The position numbers were made by a program, and so were the translations under genes. Positions 13,031-26,703 of a DNA stretch of 64,000 nucleotides are shown one piece after another; within the stretch, counting starts at the first letter, position 1; each line of letters starts with the position of its first letter. This DNA comes from Mya arenaria. Lineage: Eukaryota; Mollusca; Bivalvia; Myida; Myidae. The stretch lies in NCBI RefSeq assembly GCF_026914265.1, contig NC_069138.1:34712598-34776597 (forward strand), in the 5' to 3' direction. The notes under the pieces were generated by a model. It had not been told where the DNA came from, ran no database searches, and saw only the letters and a program-made list of their open reading frames with translations.

Positions 13031-15920
13031 TGTGTCTGAGAAATGAACCAGTAGTACAGTATGTGTCTGTAATGAACCAGTAGTACATGCATATGTCTGT
13101 AATGAGCCAGTAGTACATGTTTATGTCTGTAATAAACCCATAGTATATGCATGTGTCTGTGATATGAACCAAGAGTACATGCATGTGACTGTGAATGGAA
13201 CTCGTAGTACATGCATGTGTCTGTGAAATGAGCCTGTAGTACATTCATGTGTCTGTGAAATGAACCCGTAGTACATGCATGTGACTGTAATGAACCCGTA
13301 GTACATGTATGTGTCTGTAATGAACCCATAGTACATGTATGTGTCTGTAATGAACCCGTAGTACATGTATGTGTCTGTAATGAACCCATAGTACATGTAT
13401 GTGTCTGTAATGAACCCGTAGTACAGTATGTGTCTGTAATGAAACCGTAGTACATGCATGTGACTGTAATGAACCCATAGTACATACATGTGTCTGTAAT
13501 GAACCCGTAGTACATGTATGTGTCTGTAATGAACCCGTAGTACATGTATGTGTCTGTAATGAACCCGTAGTACATGTATGTGTCTGTAATGAACCCGTAG
13601 TAGATGCATGTGACTGTAATGAACCCGTAGTACATACATGTGACTGTAATGAACCCGTAGTACATGTATGTGTCTGTAATGAACCCGTAGTACATGTATG
13701 TGTCTGTAATGAACCCGTAGTACATGTATGTGTCTGTAATGAACCCGTAGTACATGTATGTGTCTGTAATGAACCCGTAGTACATGTATGTGTCTGTAAT
13801 GAACCCGTAGTACATGCATGTGACTGTAATGAACCCGTAGTACATGTATGTGTCTGTAATGAACCCGTAGTACATGCATGTGTCCGTAATGAACCCGTAG
13901 TACATGTATATGTCTGTAATGAACCCGTAGTACATGTATGTGTCTGTAATGAACCCGTAGTACATGCATGTGTCTGTAATGAACCCGTAGTACAGTATGT
14001 GTCTGTAATGAACCCGTAGTACATGTATGTGTCTGTAATGAACCCGTAGTACAGTATGTGTCTGTAATGAACCCGTAGTACATGTATGTGTCTGTAATGA
14101 ACCCGTAGTACAGTATGTGTCTGTAATGAACCCGTAGTACATGTATGTGTCTGTAATGAACCCGTAGTACATGTATGTGTCTGTAATGAACCCGTAGTAC
14201 ATGTATGTGTCTGTAATGAACCCGTAGTACAGTATGTGTCTGTAATGAACCCGTAGTACATGCATGTGTCCGTAATGAACCCGTAGTACATGTATGTGTC
14301 TGTAATGAACCCGTAGTACAGTATGTGTCTGTAATGAACCCGTAGTACATGTATGTGTCTGTAATGAACCCGTAGTACATGTATGTGTCTGTAATGAACC
14401 CGTAGTACATGTATGTGTCTGTAATTAACCCGTAGTACATGTATGTGTCTGTAATGAACCCGTAGTACATGTTTGTGTCTGTAATGAACCCGTAGTACAT
14501 GTATGTGTCTGTAATGAACCCGTAGTACATGCATGTGACTCTAATGAACCCATAATACATGTATATGCCTGTAATGAACCCATAGTACATGTATATGTCT
14601 GTAATGAACCCGTAGTACATGCATGTGCCTGTAATGAACCCATAGTACATATATATGCCTGTACTGAACCCAAAATACATGTATGTGTCTGTAATGAACC
14701 CATAGTACATGTATATGTCTGCAATCAACCCGTAGTACAGTATGTGTCTGTAAAGAACCCGTAGTACATACATGTGTCTCTAATGAACCCGTAGTACATG
14801 TATGTGTCTGTAATGAACACTTAGTACATGTATGTGTCTGTAATGAACCTATAGTAGATGTATGTCACTGTAATGAACCCATAGTAGATGCATGTGTCTG
14901 TAATGAATCCATAGTAGATGCATGTGTCTGTAATGAACCCATAGTAGATGCATTTGCCTGTAATGAACCCATAGTACATGTATGTGTCTGTAATGAACCC
15001 ATAGTACAGCATGTGTCTGTAATGAACCCGTAGTACATGCATGTGTCTGTAATGAACCCGTAGTACATGCATGTGTCTGTAATGAACCCGTAGTACATGC
15101 ATGTGTCTGTAATGAACCCATAGTACATGCATTAGTCTTTAATGAACCCGTAGTAAATGCATGTGTCTGTAATGAACCCATAGTACATGCATGTGTCTGT
15201 AATGAACCCAAAGTACAGCATGTGTCTGTAATGAACCCGTAGTACATGTATGTGTCTGTAATAAACCTGTAGTACATGCATGTGTCTGTAATGAACCAAT
15301 AGTAGATGCATGTGTCTGTAATGAACCCGTAGTACATGTATGTGTCTGTAATGAACCCGTAGTACATGTATGTGACTGTTATGAACCCGTAGTAGATGCA
15401 TGTGTCTGTAATGAACCCATAGTACAGCATGTGTCTGTAATGAACCCATAGTACAGCATGTGTCTGTAATGAACCCAAAGTACAGCATGTGTCTGTAATG
15501 AACCCGTAGTACATGTATGTGACTGTAATGAACCCGTAGTAGATGCATGTGTCTGTAATGAACCCAAAGTACAGCATGTGTCTGTAATGAACCCATAGTA
15601 CAGCATGTGTCTGTAATGAACCCGTAGTAGATGCATGTGTCTGTAATGAACCCATAGTACAGCATGTGTCTGTAATGAACCCGTAGTAGATGCATGTGTC
15701 TGTAATGAACCCATAGTACATGCATGTGTCTGTAATGAACCCGTAGTAGATGCATGTGTCTGTAATGAACCCAAAGTACAGCATGTGTCTGTAATGAACC
15801 CATAGTAGATGCATGTGTCTGTAATGAAACCATAGTAGATGCATGTGTCTGTAATGAACCCGTAGTACATGCATGTGTCTGTAATGAACCCATAGTACAG
15901 CATGTGTCTGTAATGAACCC

Positions 15921-18465
15921 GTAGTACATGCATGTGTCTGTAATGAACCCGTAGTAGATGCATGTGTCTGTAATGAACCCGTAGTACAGCATGTGTCTGT
16001 AATGAACCCATAGTACATGCATGTGTCTGTAATGAACCCGTAGTACATGCATGTGTCTGTAATGAACCCAAAGTACAGCATGTGTCTGTAATGAACCCAT
16101 AGTACATGCATGTGTCTGTAATGAACCCGTAGTACAGCATGTGTCTGTAATGAACCCAAAGTACAGCATGTGTCTGTAATGAACCCGTAGTACATGCATG
16201 TGTCTGTAATGAACCCGTAGTACAGCATGTGTCTGTAATGAACCCATAGTACATGCATGTGTCTGTAATGAACCCGTAGTACAGCATGTGTCTGTAATGA
16301 ACCCAAAGTACAGCATGTGTCTGTAATGAACCCGCAGTACATGCATGTGTCTGTAATGAACCCAAAGTACAGCATGTGTCTGTAATGAACCCGTAGTACA
16401 GCATGTGTCTGTAATGAACCCATAGTACATGCATGTGTCTGTAATGAACCCGTAGTACAGCATGTGTCTGTAATGAACCCAAAGTACAGCATGTGTCTGT
16501 AATGAACCCGTAGTACATGCATGTGTCTGTAATGAACCCGTAGTACAGCATGTGTCTGTAATGAACCCATAGTACATGCATGTGTCTGTAATGAACCCGT
16601 AGTACAGCATGTGTCTGTAATGAACCCAAAGTACAGCATGTGTCTGTAATGAACCCGTAGTACATGCATGTGTCTGTAATGAACCCATAGTAGATGCATG
16701 TGTCTGTAATGAACCCATAGTACATGCATGTGTCTGTAATGAACCCGTAGTAGATGCATGTGTCTGTAATGAACCCAAAGTACAGCATGTGTCTGTAATG
16801 AACCCGTAGTAGATGCATGTGTCTGTAATGAACCCATAGTACATGCATGTGTCTGTAATGAACCCGTAGTAGATGCATGTGTCTGTAATGAACCCAAAGT
16901 ACAGCATGTGTCTGTAATGAACCCGTAGTAGATGCATGTGTCTGTAATGAACCCATAGTACAGCATGTGTCTGTAATGAACCCATAGTACAGCATGTGTC
17001 TGTAATGAACCCATAGTAGATGCATGTGTCTGTAATGAACCCATAGTAGATGCATGTGTCTGTAATGAACCCGTAGTAGATGCATGTGTCTGTAATGAAC
17101 CCATAGTACAGCATGTGTCTGTAATGAATCCATAGTAGATGCATGTGTCTGTAATGAACCCATAGTAGATGCATGTGTCTGTAATGAACCCGTAGTAGAT
17201 GCATGTGTCTGTAATGAACCCATAGTACAGCATGTGTCTGTAATGAACCCATAGTAGATGCATGTGTCTGTAATGAACCCGTAGTACATGCATGTGTCTG
17301 TAATGAACCCGTAGTACATGCATGTGTCTGTAATGAACCCGTAGTACATGCATGTGTCTGTAATGAACCCGTAGTAGATGCATGTGTCTGTAATGAACCC
17401 GTAGTACAGCATGTGTCTGTAATGAACCCATAGTACATGCATGTGTCTGTAATGAACCCGTAGTACATGCATGTGTCTGTAATGAACCCAAAGTACAGCA
17501 TGTGTCTGTAATGAACCCATAGTACATGCATGTGTCTGTAATGAACCCGTAGTACAGCATGTGTCTGTAATGAATCCAAAGTACAGCATGTGTCTGTAAT
17601 GAACCCGTAGTACATGCATGTGTCTGTAATGAACCCGTAGTACAGCATGTGTCTGTAATGAACCCATAGTACATGCATGTGTCTGTAATGAACCCGTAGT
17701 ACAGCATGTGTCTGTAATGAACCCAAAGTACAGCATGTGTCTGTAATGAACCCGTAGTACATGCATGTGTCTGTAATGAACCCAAAGTACAGCATGTGTC
17801 TGTAATGAACCCGTAGTACAGCATGTGTCTGTAATGAACCCATAGTACATGCATGTGTCTGTAATGAACCCGTAGTACAGCATGTGTCTGTAATGAAACC
17901 AAAGTACAGCATGTGTCTGTAATGAACCCGTAGTACATGCATGTGTCTGTAATGAACCCGTAGTACAGCATGTGTCTGTAATGAACCCATAGTACATGCA
18001 TGTGTCTGTAATGAACCCGTAGTACAGCATGTGTCTGTAATGAACCCAAAGTACAGCATGTGTCTGTAATGAACCCGTAGTACATGCATGTGTCTGTAAT
18101 GAACCCATAGTAGATGCATGTGTCTGTAATGAACCCATAGTACATGCATGTGTCTGTAATGAACCCGTAGTAGATGCAAGTGTCTGTAATGAACCCAAAG
18201 TACAGCATGTGTCTGTAATGAACCCGTAGTAGATGCATGTGTCTGTAATGAACCCATAGTACATGCATGTGTCTGTAATGAACCCGTAGTAGATGCATGT
18301 GTCTGTAATGAACCCAAAGTACAGCATGTGTCTGTAATGAACCCGTAGTAGATGCATGTGTCTGTAATGAACCCATAGTACAGCATGTGTCTGTAATGAA
18401 CCCATAGTACAGCATGTGTCTGTAATGAACCCATAGTAGATGCATGTGTCTGTAATGAACCCATA
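15921..18465. repeat. Near-identical 1.12-kb segmental duplication inside array zone 3
   Basis: Positions 15921 to about 17045 align with 17341 to about 18465 at a constant offset of 1420 bp. The order of 29-bp and 30-bp units is the same and only a few single-base differences are visible (for example AATCCAAA near 17574 against AACCCAAA near 16154). This indicates a recent duplication of a block of about 38 units, as from unequal exchange. Confidence 0.85.
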
Positions 18466-21400
18466 GTACAGCATGTGTCTGTAATGAACCCAAAGTAGAT
18501 GCATGTGTCTGTAATGAACCCGTAGTAGATGCATGTGTCTGTAATGAACCCGTAGAGGATGCATGTGTCTGTAATGAACCCATAGTACAGCATGTGTCTG
18601 TAATGAACCCATAGTAGATGCATGTGTCTGTAATGAACGCGTAGTACATGCATGTGTCTGTAATGAACCCGTAGTACATGTATATGTCTGTAATGAACCC
18701 GTAGTACATGTATGTGTGTGTAATGAACCCGTAGTACATGTATGTGACTGTAATGAACCCGTTGTACAGCATGTGTCTGTAATGAACCCGTAGTACATGT
18801 ATGTGTGTGTAATGAACCCGTAGTACATGTATGTGTCTGTAATAAACCCATAGTAGATGCATGTGTCTGTAATGAACCCATAGTAGATGCATGTGTCTGT
18901 AATGAACCCATAGTACATGTATATGTCTGTAATGAACCCGTAGTACATGTATGTGTGTGTAATGAACCCGTAGTACATGTATGTGACTGTAATGAACCCG
19001 TTGTACAGCATGTGTCTGTAATGAACCCGTAGTACATGTATGTGTGTGTAATGAACCCGTAGTACATGTATATGTCTGTAATGAACCCGTAGTACATGTA
19101 TGTGTGTGTAATGAACCCGTAGTACATGTATGTGTGTGTAATGAACCCATAGTACATGTATATGTCTGTAATGAACCAGTAGTACATGCATGTGTCTGTA
19201 ATGAACCCGTAGTACATGCATGTGTCTGTAATGAACCCGTAGTAGATGCATGTGTCTGTAATGAACCCATAGTACAGCATGTGTCTGTAATGAACCCATA
19301 GTAGATGCATGTGTCTGTAATGAACCCATAGTACAGCATGTGTCTGTAATGAACCCATAGTAGATGCATGTGTCTGTAATGAACCCGTAGTACATGCATG
19401 TGTCTGTAATGAACCCGTAGTACATGTATAAGTCTGTAATGAGCCCGTAGAACATGTATGTGTGTGTAATGAACCTGTAGTACATGTATGTGACTGTAAT
19501 GAACCCGTTGTACATGTATATGTCTGTAATGAACCCGTAGTACATGTATGTGACTGTAATGAACCCGTTGTACATGTATATGTCTGTAATGAACCCGTAG
19601 TACATGTATGTGTCTGTAATGAACCCGTAGTACATGTATGTGTCTGTAATGAACCCGTTGTACATGTATATGTCTGTAATGAACCCGTAGTACATGTATG
19701 TGACTGTAATGAACCCGTTGTACATGTATATGTCTGTAATGAACCCGTAGTACATGTATGTGTCTGTAATGAACCCGTAGTACATGTATGTGTCTGTAAT
19801 GAACCCGTAGTACATGTATGTGTCTGTAATGAACCCGTAGTACATGCATGTGTCTGTAATGAACCCGTAGTACATGTATGTGTCTGTAATGAACCCGTAG
19901 TACATGCATGTGTCTATAATGAACCCGTAGTACATGTATGTGTCTGTAATGAACCCGTAGTACATGTATGTGTCTGTAATGAACCCGTAGTACATGTATG
20001 TGTCTGTAATGAACCTGTAGTACATGCATGTGTCTGTAATGAACCCGTAGTACATGTATGTGACTGTAATGAACCCGTAGTACATGCATGTGTCTGTAAT
20101 GAACCCGTAGTACATGTATGTGTCTGTAATGAACCCGTAGTACATGCATGTGTCTATAATGAACCCGTAGTACATGTATGTGTCTGTAATGAACCCGTAG
20201 TACATGTATGTGTCTGTAATGAACCCGTAGTACATGTATGTGTGTGTAATGAACCTGTAGTACATGCATGTGTCTGTAATGAACCCGTAGTACATGTATG
20301 TGTCTGTAATGAACCCGTTGTACATGTATATGTCTGTAATGAACCCGTAGTACATGTATGTGACTGTAATGAACCCGTTGTACATGTATATGTCTGTAAT
20401 GAACCCGTAGTACATGTATGTGTCTGTAATGAACCCGTAGTACATGTATGTGTCTGTAATGAACCCGTAGTACATGTATGTGTCTGTAATGAACCCGTAG
20501 TACATGTATGTGTCTGTAATGAACCCGTTGTACATGTATATGTCTGTAATGAACCCGTAGTACATGCATGTGTCTGTAATGAACCCGTTGTACATGCATG
20601 TGTCTGTAATGAACCCGTAGTACATGTATGTGTCTGTAATGAACCCGTAGTACATGTATGTGACTGTAATGAACCCGTAGTACATGCATGTGTCCGTAAT
20701 GAACCCGAAGTACATGTATGTGTCTGTAATGAACCCGTAGTACATGTATGTGTCTGTAATGAACCCGTAGTACATGTATGTGTCTGTAATGAACCCGTAG
20801 TACATGCATGTGTCTGTAATGAACCAGTAGTACATGTATGTGACTGTAATGAACCCGTAGTACATGTATGTGTCTGTAATGAACCCGTAGTACATGTATG
20901 TGTGTGTAATGAACCTGTAGTACATGCATGTGTCTGTAATGAACCCGTAGTACATGCATGTGTCTGTAATGAACCCGTAGTACATGTATGTGACTGTAAT
21001 GAACCTGTAGTACATGTATGTGACTGTAATGAACCCGTAGTACATGCATGTGTCCGTAATAAACCCGAAGTACATGTATGTGTCTGTAATGAACCCGTAG
21101 TACATGTATGTGTCTGTAATGAACCCGTAGTACATGCATGTGTCTGTAATGAACCCGTAGTACATGTATGTGTCTGTAATGAACCCGTTGTACATGTATG
21201 TGTCTGTAATGAACCCGTAGTACATGCATGTGTCTGTAATGAACCAGTAGTACATGTATGTGACTGTAATGAACCCGTAGTACATGTATGTGTCTGTAAT
21301 GAACCCATAGTAGATGCATGTGTCTGTAATGAACCCATAGTAGATGCATGTGTCTGTAATGAACCCATAGTACATGTATATGTCTGTAATGAACCCATAG

Positions 21401-22682
21401 TAGATGCATTGGTCTGTAATGAACCCATAGTAGATGCATGTGTCTGTAATGAACCCATAGTAGATGCATGTGTCTGTAATGAACCCATATTACATGTATA
21501 TGTCTGTAATGAACCCGTAGTAGATGCATTCGTCTGTAATGAACCCATAGTAGATGCATGTTTCTGTAATGAACTCATAGTAGATGTATGTGTCTGTAAT
21601 GAATCAGTAGCACATGTATGTGTCTGTAATGAATCCGTAGTACATGCATGTGCCTGTAATGAACCAGTAGTACACGTATGTGTCTGTAGTGAACCCGTAG
21701 TACAGCATGTGTCTGTAATGAACCCGTAGTACATGCATGTGTCTGTAATGAACCCGTAGTACATGTATGTGTCTGTAATGAACCCATAGTAGATGCATGT
21801 GTCTGTAATGAACCCATAGTACAGCATGTGTCTGTAATGAACCCATAGTACAGCATGTGTCTGTAATGAACCCATAGTACAGCATGTGTCTGTAATGAAC
21901 CCATAGTACAGCATGTGCCTGTAATGAACCAGTAGTACACGTATGTGTCTGTAGTGAACCCGTAGTACAGCATGTGTCTGTAATGAACCCATAGTACAGC
22001 ATGAGTCTGTAATGAACCCATAGTAGATGCATGTGTCTGTAATGAACCCATAGTACAGCATGTGTCTGTAGTGAACCCGTAGTACAGCATGTGTCTGTAA
22101 TGAACCCATAGTACAGCATGAGTCTGTAATGAACCCGTAGTGCATGAATGTGTCTGTAATGAACCCATAGTACAGCATGTGTCTGTAATGAACCCATAGT
22201 AGATGCATGTGTCTGTAATGAACCCGTAGTACATGCATGAGTCTGTAATGAACCCGTAGTAGATGTATGTGTCTGTAATGAACCCGTAGTGCATGCACGA
22301 GTCTGTAATGAACCCGTAGTACATGCATGTGACTGTAATGAACCCATAGTAGATGCATGTGTCTGTAATGAACCCATAGTACATGCATGTGTCTGTATTG
22401 AACCCGTAGTACATGCATGTGACTGTAATGAACCCATAGTATATGCATGTGTCTGTAATGAAACCATAGTAGATGCATGTGTCTGTAATGAACCCGTAGT
22501 ACATCTATGTGTCTGTAATGAACCCGTAGTACATGCATGTGTCTGTAATGAACCCGTAGTACATGTATGTGTCTGTAATGAAATCATAGTACATACATGT
22601 GAGTGTAATGAACCCGTAGTACATGAATGTGTCTGTAATGAACCCGTAGTACATGCATGTGTCTGTAATGAACCCGTAGTGC

Positions 22683-23460
22683 TGCTCTCTAATGGTGCTA
22701 TCACAGCGCTTCCACTGCATGCATCAATTTGTCAAGGCGCGTGAACTGCAGGTGCACTGCACTTTCACGGCGCTCACACTGCACTGACGGCGTGTTGATT
22801 TGCACTTTGTAACCTACAAAAACGATACATCCATCTTCCATTTGCCTTGAACAGCTTAGACCATGCTGCAGCTGTATGCATTCATCCAGCCATGGTCGAA
22901 CCCAAAGCCTCCTTCGCCTTGGGGCCCTCCTCTGTCGTCGTCACAGAATGAGATCCACAGCATCTGTATCATCCTGGATCTGCTAGACCTGCATATAGGC
23001 AAGCAGTAACTCTGCTTGCAGTCGTGGTGAAATGAAGCGTCTTTGTCCGCATTGTAAGAGCGCAGTAAGAAATATAAATCTTCTTCTTAGCACCGTTAAT
23101 CAGCCGTATTAGCCGGATAGTGATGCAATGTCAACTCAGAAAATGCAATACGATTGCAGGGAAAGCCCTACTGATAACAATTGCTTTACACCTGCGACCT
23201 CTGTGGGCAACCGCAGCGATCCTGTGGCGTTGTAGGAAACAACAGCGACCTCACAGCAATCCCACTGCCCTCTTATCAGAACATAGAGTGACAGGGTTTG
23301 TTTTGGGCATGCCCAAAGTGCACGCCATCACTCGTTTTTTTATGCAATCCCACCACATTCATTTGCGAAGCTACTATCACCACAATGCTTGTGATTGTAC
23401 TATGAACAGATTGGTGTTTCTTGGACGCTGTGGGAACGCAGCCCTAGTGTGACAGGGGTT
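22683..23460 (-). mobile_element. Decayed Harbinger-like DNA transposon remnant
   Basis: On the minus strand near 22940-22850 one frame reads RRRLWVRPWLDE, the characteristic N-terminal patch of Harbinger transposases (HARBI1 family, usually RRRxWVRPWL). The rest of the transposase is not recognisable. The right end on the minus strand reads AGGGCTGCGTTCCCACAGCG and the left end carries a related TCACAGCGCTTCC segment, so the ends may be decayed inverted repeats; I could not define a target duplication. The element abuts the minisatellite directly. It could be a non-autonomous derivative that kept a piece of transposase. Confidence 0.55.
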
Positions 23461-24925
23461 TCAGTGCTCCATCTTCCAGGTACATGTACCTTGTTGAAGT
23501 TTACATCACTAGGAATTTTTTAACTTAGTGCTGTATGTCATACAGGTATGAAAAGACTTATGCAAACGGCAATGACATCTTGAAAATCTTGAAAGTGTTG
23601 TTTAATCTGAGGCTAGCTACACCTACATGCACAATTACAGGTTATGTTCCACTATATAACTAACTACATTCTACTGGTATGAGTCATTATAGAGATTAAC
23701 GCTGTGAATGGGGAAGGCTGTGAATGGGAAAATCATATCTGGCAACTTTGCAAGAGATAAAAACTTATGAACGATACAGTCATATGATCTTTTTTCTTTA
23801 AAAGCAAACACAGGACATCGATGACTTGATAAAAACACATAAATTTTCAATGACTTGAGTCCCTAGGCAATCTATGTTAAATTGAGATCATGTGTATATG
23901 AGTGTCGCTAAACTAAACTTAACCTATTCAATTTCGAATATTCAAATATTAATTACTAAAACATTGTTCTTAAATATCTACCTTTCCTTTTCAACTGAAA
24001 ACAATATCATCTCTTAATGCTAACAAATGAATATCATTCTTATCTATCCAAAGAAAATAAAGTTCACTTAGTATAAAGTAAATAAAAAATCATCAACAAT
24101 AAAAAAAAAATTTATTGAGCCTATACAAACAGCCATTTGATTTCAAGGAGTGCAAATTGAGGACTTTTCACTTGGCTACAATACCAACACTCTCATTGTG
24201 ATTTTTTTTAGACAAATAAATATTCTCTCAATTGCATTCATATTCCATGAACAAAACCTTGGATTAACTCTGATATTACAAAACACTGTTTGGTTATAAT
24301 GTGGATACGTGTAAGTGACCTTGATATATCAAAGAGACAGCTTAGCTTAAGTCAATATTCTTTCAAGCATGTTTTTTTCAGCTTTTTGGATCATCACAGG
24401 AAAAATTGGTAATTGAAAGTGTCAATGGAAGCATTAAGTATCTTTTTAAGAATTGTGGTTCATCTGTGAATGAAGACATTGTGAAGTCAGATGTCACAAA
24501 CAATACACAGACCAGATGTTATCATTCTCCGATGAACCGCAACACTGAAGCATTCAATCCTTAAATGTCTCCACAATCAAGATATCATGTTGCAGCCATT
24601 TTGTTTTTTCTCTGATGTCATTTTCATGAGATTTTAATTTATATTGTTTTTACTGTTTTTGAGCAATAAGAAAACTACATGTAATTTATCAAAATGACAA
24701 TTTTTCACAAGTCAAACACTTAAATTGCATGTAATTATCATAACTTAGACACTGGACACACACGAAGACTTAAATCTTGACTAAAAATCATTGACAATTT
24801 TCAAAAAAGACACAAATGTCACATACTTGGAAAATATTGATGTAAGAAATATTCTCATATTTGATCAAATTGTATTTCACATGCTGTAAAAATCAGGGGC
24901 ACATTTAGCATGCAGCTGCAGCATT
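23461..24925. other. AT-rich non-coding stretch, nothing recognised
   Basis: No gene, RNA gene or clear repeat was recognised. The missing C-terminal exon or exons of the minus-strand GTF3C5 gene could lie here or in 25346-26968, but no convincing match was seen. Confidence 0.5.
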
Positions 24926-25345
24926 TTCAATTGTACCCATGAGCAACCTGCTCTCCAATAACATTTTAAATTGTACCCATGAGCAACCTGCTCTCCAATA
25001 GCATTTTAAATTGTACCCATGAGCAACCTGCTCTCCAATAGAATTTTAAATTGTACCCATGAGCAACCTGCACACCTGTAGCATTTTGAATTGTACCCAT
25101 GAGCAACCTGCACACCTGTAGCATTTTGAATTGTACCCATGAGCAACCTGCACACCTGTAGCATTTTGAATTGTACCCATGAGCAACCTGCACACCTGTA
25201 GCATTTTGAATTGTACCCATGAGCATCCTTCACACCTGTAGCATTTGCAATTGTAGCCATGAGCAACCTGCACACCTGTAGCATTTTGAATTGTACCCAT
25301 GAGCAACCTGCACACCTGTAGCATTTCGAATTGTACGCATGTATG
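24926..25345. repeat. 40-bp minisatellite, about 10.5 copies
   Basis: Units contain TTGTACCCATGAGCAACCTG followed by either CTCTCCAATA (the first three units) or CACACCTGTA (the rest), then GCATTTT(A/G)AA. Unit starts fall every 40 bp from about 24931. Two unit subtypes are grouped rather than mixed, indicating expansion from each in turn. Confidence 0.95.
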
Positions 25346-26540
25346 CATGAACAACTTAGCGATATGTGAAGGTCTTTATTTAGTTTGGTCTCAAAAATTG
25401 TTCTGGTTGCAGCCGTAGGGGATGGAGGGAAAATCATTTTCATAAATACATTCATGTATAAACCATTTCCAAGCCATCAAAACAACGTGAACATGCCATT
25501 AAACGACCGTGAACATTTAGTGGAATAAAAAGAAATTTATATGTATATACAACCTATGGCCTTTTATTTTTTGTTCCTGATTTCAAGATTAAAACATTTA
25601 CAAGTTCGTGGGAACCTATATTGATTGTACGCCCAAGCGTACTGGAGTTTGTTCTGATAATGTTTTGAACCTGAATGAGATAAAATTGATGGTAAATGGT
25701 TTTCTAACTTACATACCATAACAACAATCTATAATTTATTTGATTTCAACTTCACATAGCCTTGAGCAATGAATTTAAACATCATTTACATACAGACAAA
25801 TTAACACATAAAACATCATGGTCTAGTACACTCAACAGCCATTAAATATTCATAGAAAAACAAGTGTACAAACATGTTGAATGATAATTACAAACAAGAG
25901 GAGAATCTTATGTCACAAGAGCATTATCTTAGCCTTAAATGGCAATCCAAATCTAATATAAGATGTCATTAGATAAGCTTAAGCCATAAGATAATGCATT
26001 TAATTTATGACATTTTTATAAAATAAATCTTGTCATTACACTTGATATCTTATTCTTAGGTTTTCAAAACAGATTAATTACACCATATTATATAATAAGA
26101 GATAATATCAACTTTCATACATAAATTTTATTATGTAATGTTATTCAAATCAGTTTTATTTTACCAGGTAAAATAAGAGCTTGTATCCTTCTTGCATTCA
26201 TTATTTACTGGTTGGGGACCACTTTTTCACCCGTACCAATTATTTGCACATCCTATTTACACCATATTTAGCAGTTCCATTATGTTGTTATTCATACAAA
26301 CTATTTTTGTGTTCAAATGAAGCATCAAAATAGGAAAACAATTATTTTTCTCTGAAACTATGCACTTTATCAGAAATATTGTAATTGCACCAGATTGCGC
26401 CATATATCTTCCAGCTGGGAATTACACGGTAGTTTTTTTACGCTTAATAAAATAGAAAATATTTTACCTCAATGTACTTGATTAAAGAGAGCAAAATGTA
26501 TAATGCCAAGTATATAGCGAAGTAATAAAACAATGACACA
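25346..26540. other. AT-rich non-coding stretch, nothing recognised
   Basis: No coding region or repeat that I can support. It lies downstream of the recognised part of the minus-strand GTF3C5 gene. Confidence 0.5.
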
Positions 26541-26589
26541 AGACTAATTTAACTTTTGACTAAAATCAACAAACATTTTTATTGCCCAG

Positions 26590-26703
26590 ACCCATTTGAA
26601 TACACCCATGTTTTGATTGACAATAATACCTGTTTTATGTCTGTTCATCAATGGGGAGAGGGGGCGAATGGTGACTGGACTATCAAACTCTCAGACTCAA
26701 AGG
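26590..26703 (+). pseudogene. Isolated exon-like fragment of a proprotein convertase P domain
   Basis: A 38-codon segment is bounded by an acceptor (TTTTATTGCCCAG) and a donor (AAAGG then GTGATA), both in phase 1, so it is a symmetric exon-like unit. It reads FMSVHQWGEGANGDWTIKLSD, shortened here: the pattern FMSVH.WGE....GDWTIK.sD is typical of the P-homology domain of furin/PCSK-type subtilisin proteases. No neighbouring protease exon was seen on either strand. It lies opposite in strand to GTF3C5, just beyond its last recognised exon. It may be a transposed exon, a decayed gene copy, or one exon of a gene with very long introns. Confidence 0.5.

Larger units (their letters stand above)
5465..22682. 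repeat. 17-kb minisatellite array, 29-32 bp units, roughly 560 copies
   Basis: A single uninterrupted tandem array. The shared core is AATGAACC(C/G)GTAGTACATG followed by a TGTGTCTGT-like segment. Early units are 32 bp with TGTGAAATGAACCGG; later units lose two bases (TGTAATGAACCC) and are 30 bp, with 29-bp variants in which ACATGCATG is replaced by ACAGCATG. The left edge is decayed (5465-5530), and the right edge stops abruptly at 22682 against a Harbinger-like remnant. The array begins about 215 bp upstream of the IFI44-like start codon. Several frames on the minus strand, and one on the plus strand, stay open for hundreds to over two thousand codons because units lack stops. Length changes of 1-3 bp between units and open frames in all three minus-strand phases argue against coding. 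Confidence 0.98.

Noticed and set aside
14849-21559. A 2236-codon protein on the minus strand (YRHMHVLRVH-type repeats)
   Set aside because: All three minus phases and one plus phase are open over the same minisatellite, and 29-bp units shift frame freely. There are no start context, splice sites or non-repeat domains.
5465-22682. CRISPR array
   Set aside because: There are no unique spacers between repeats, the units are contiguous and variable, and the setting is eukaryotic.
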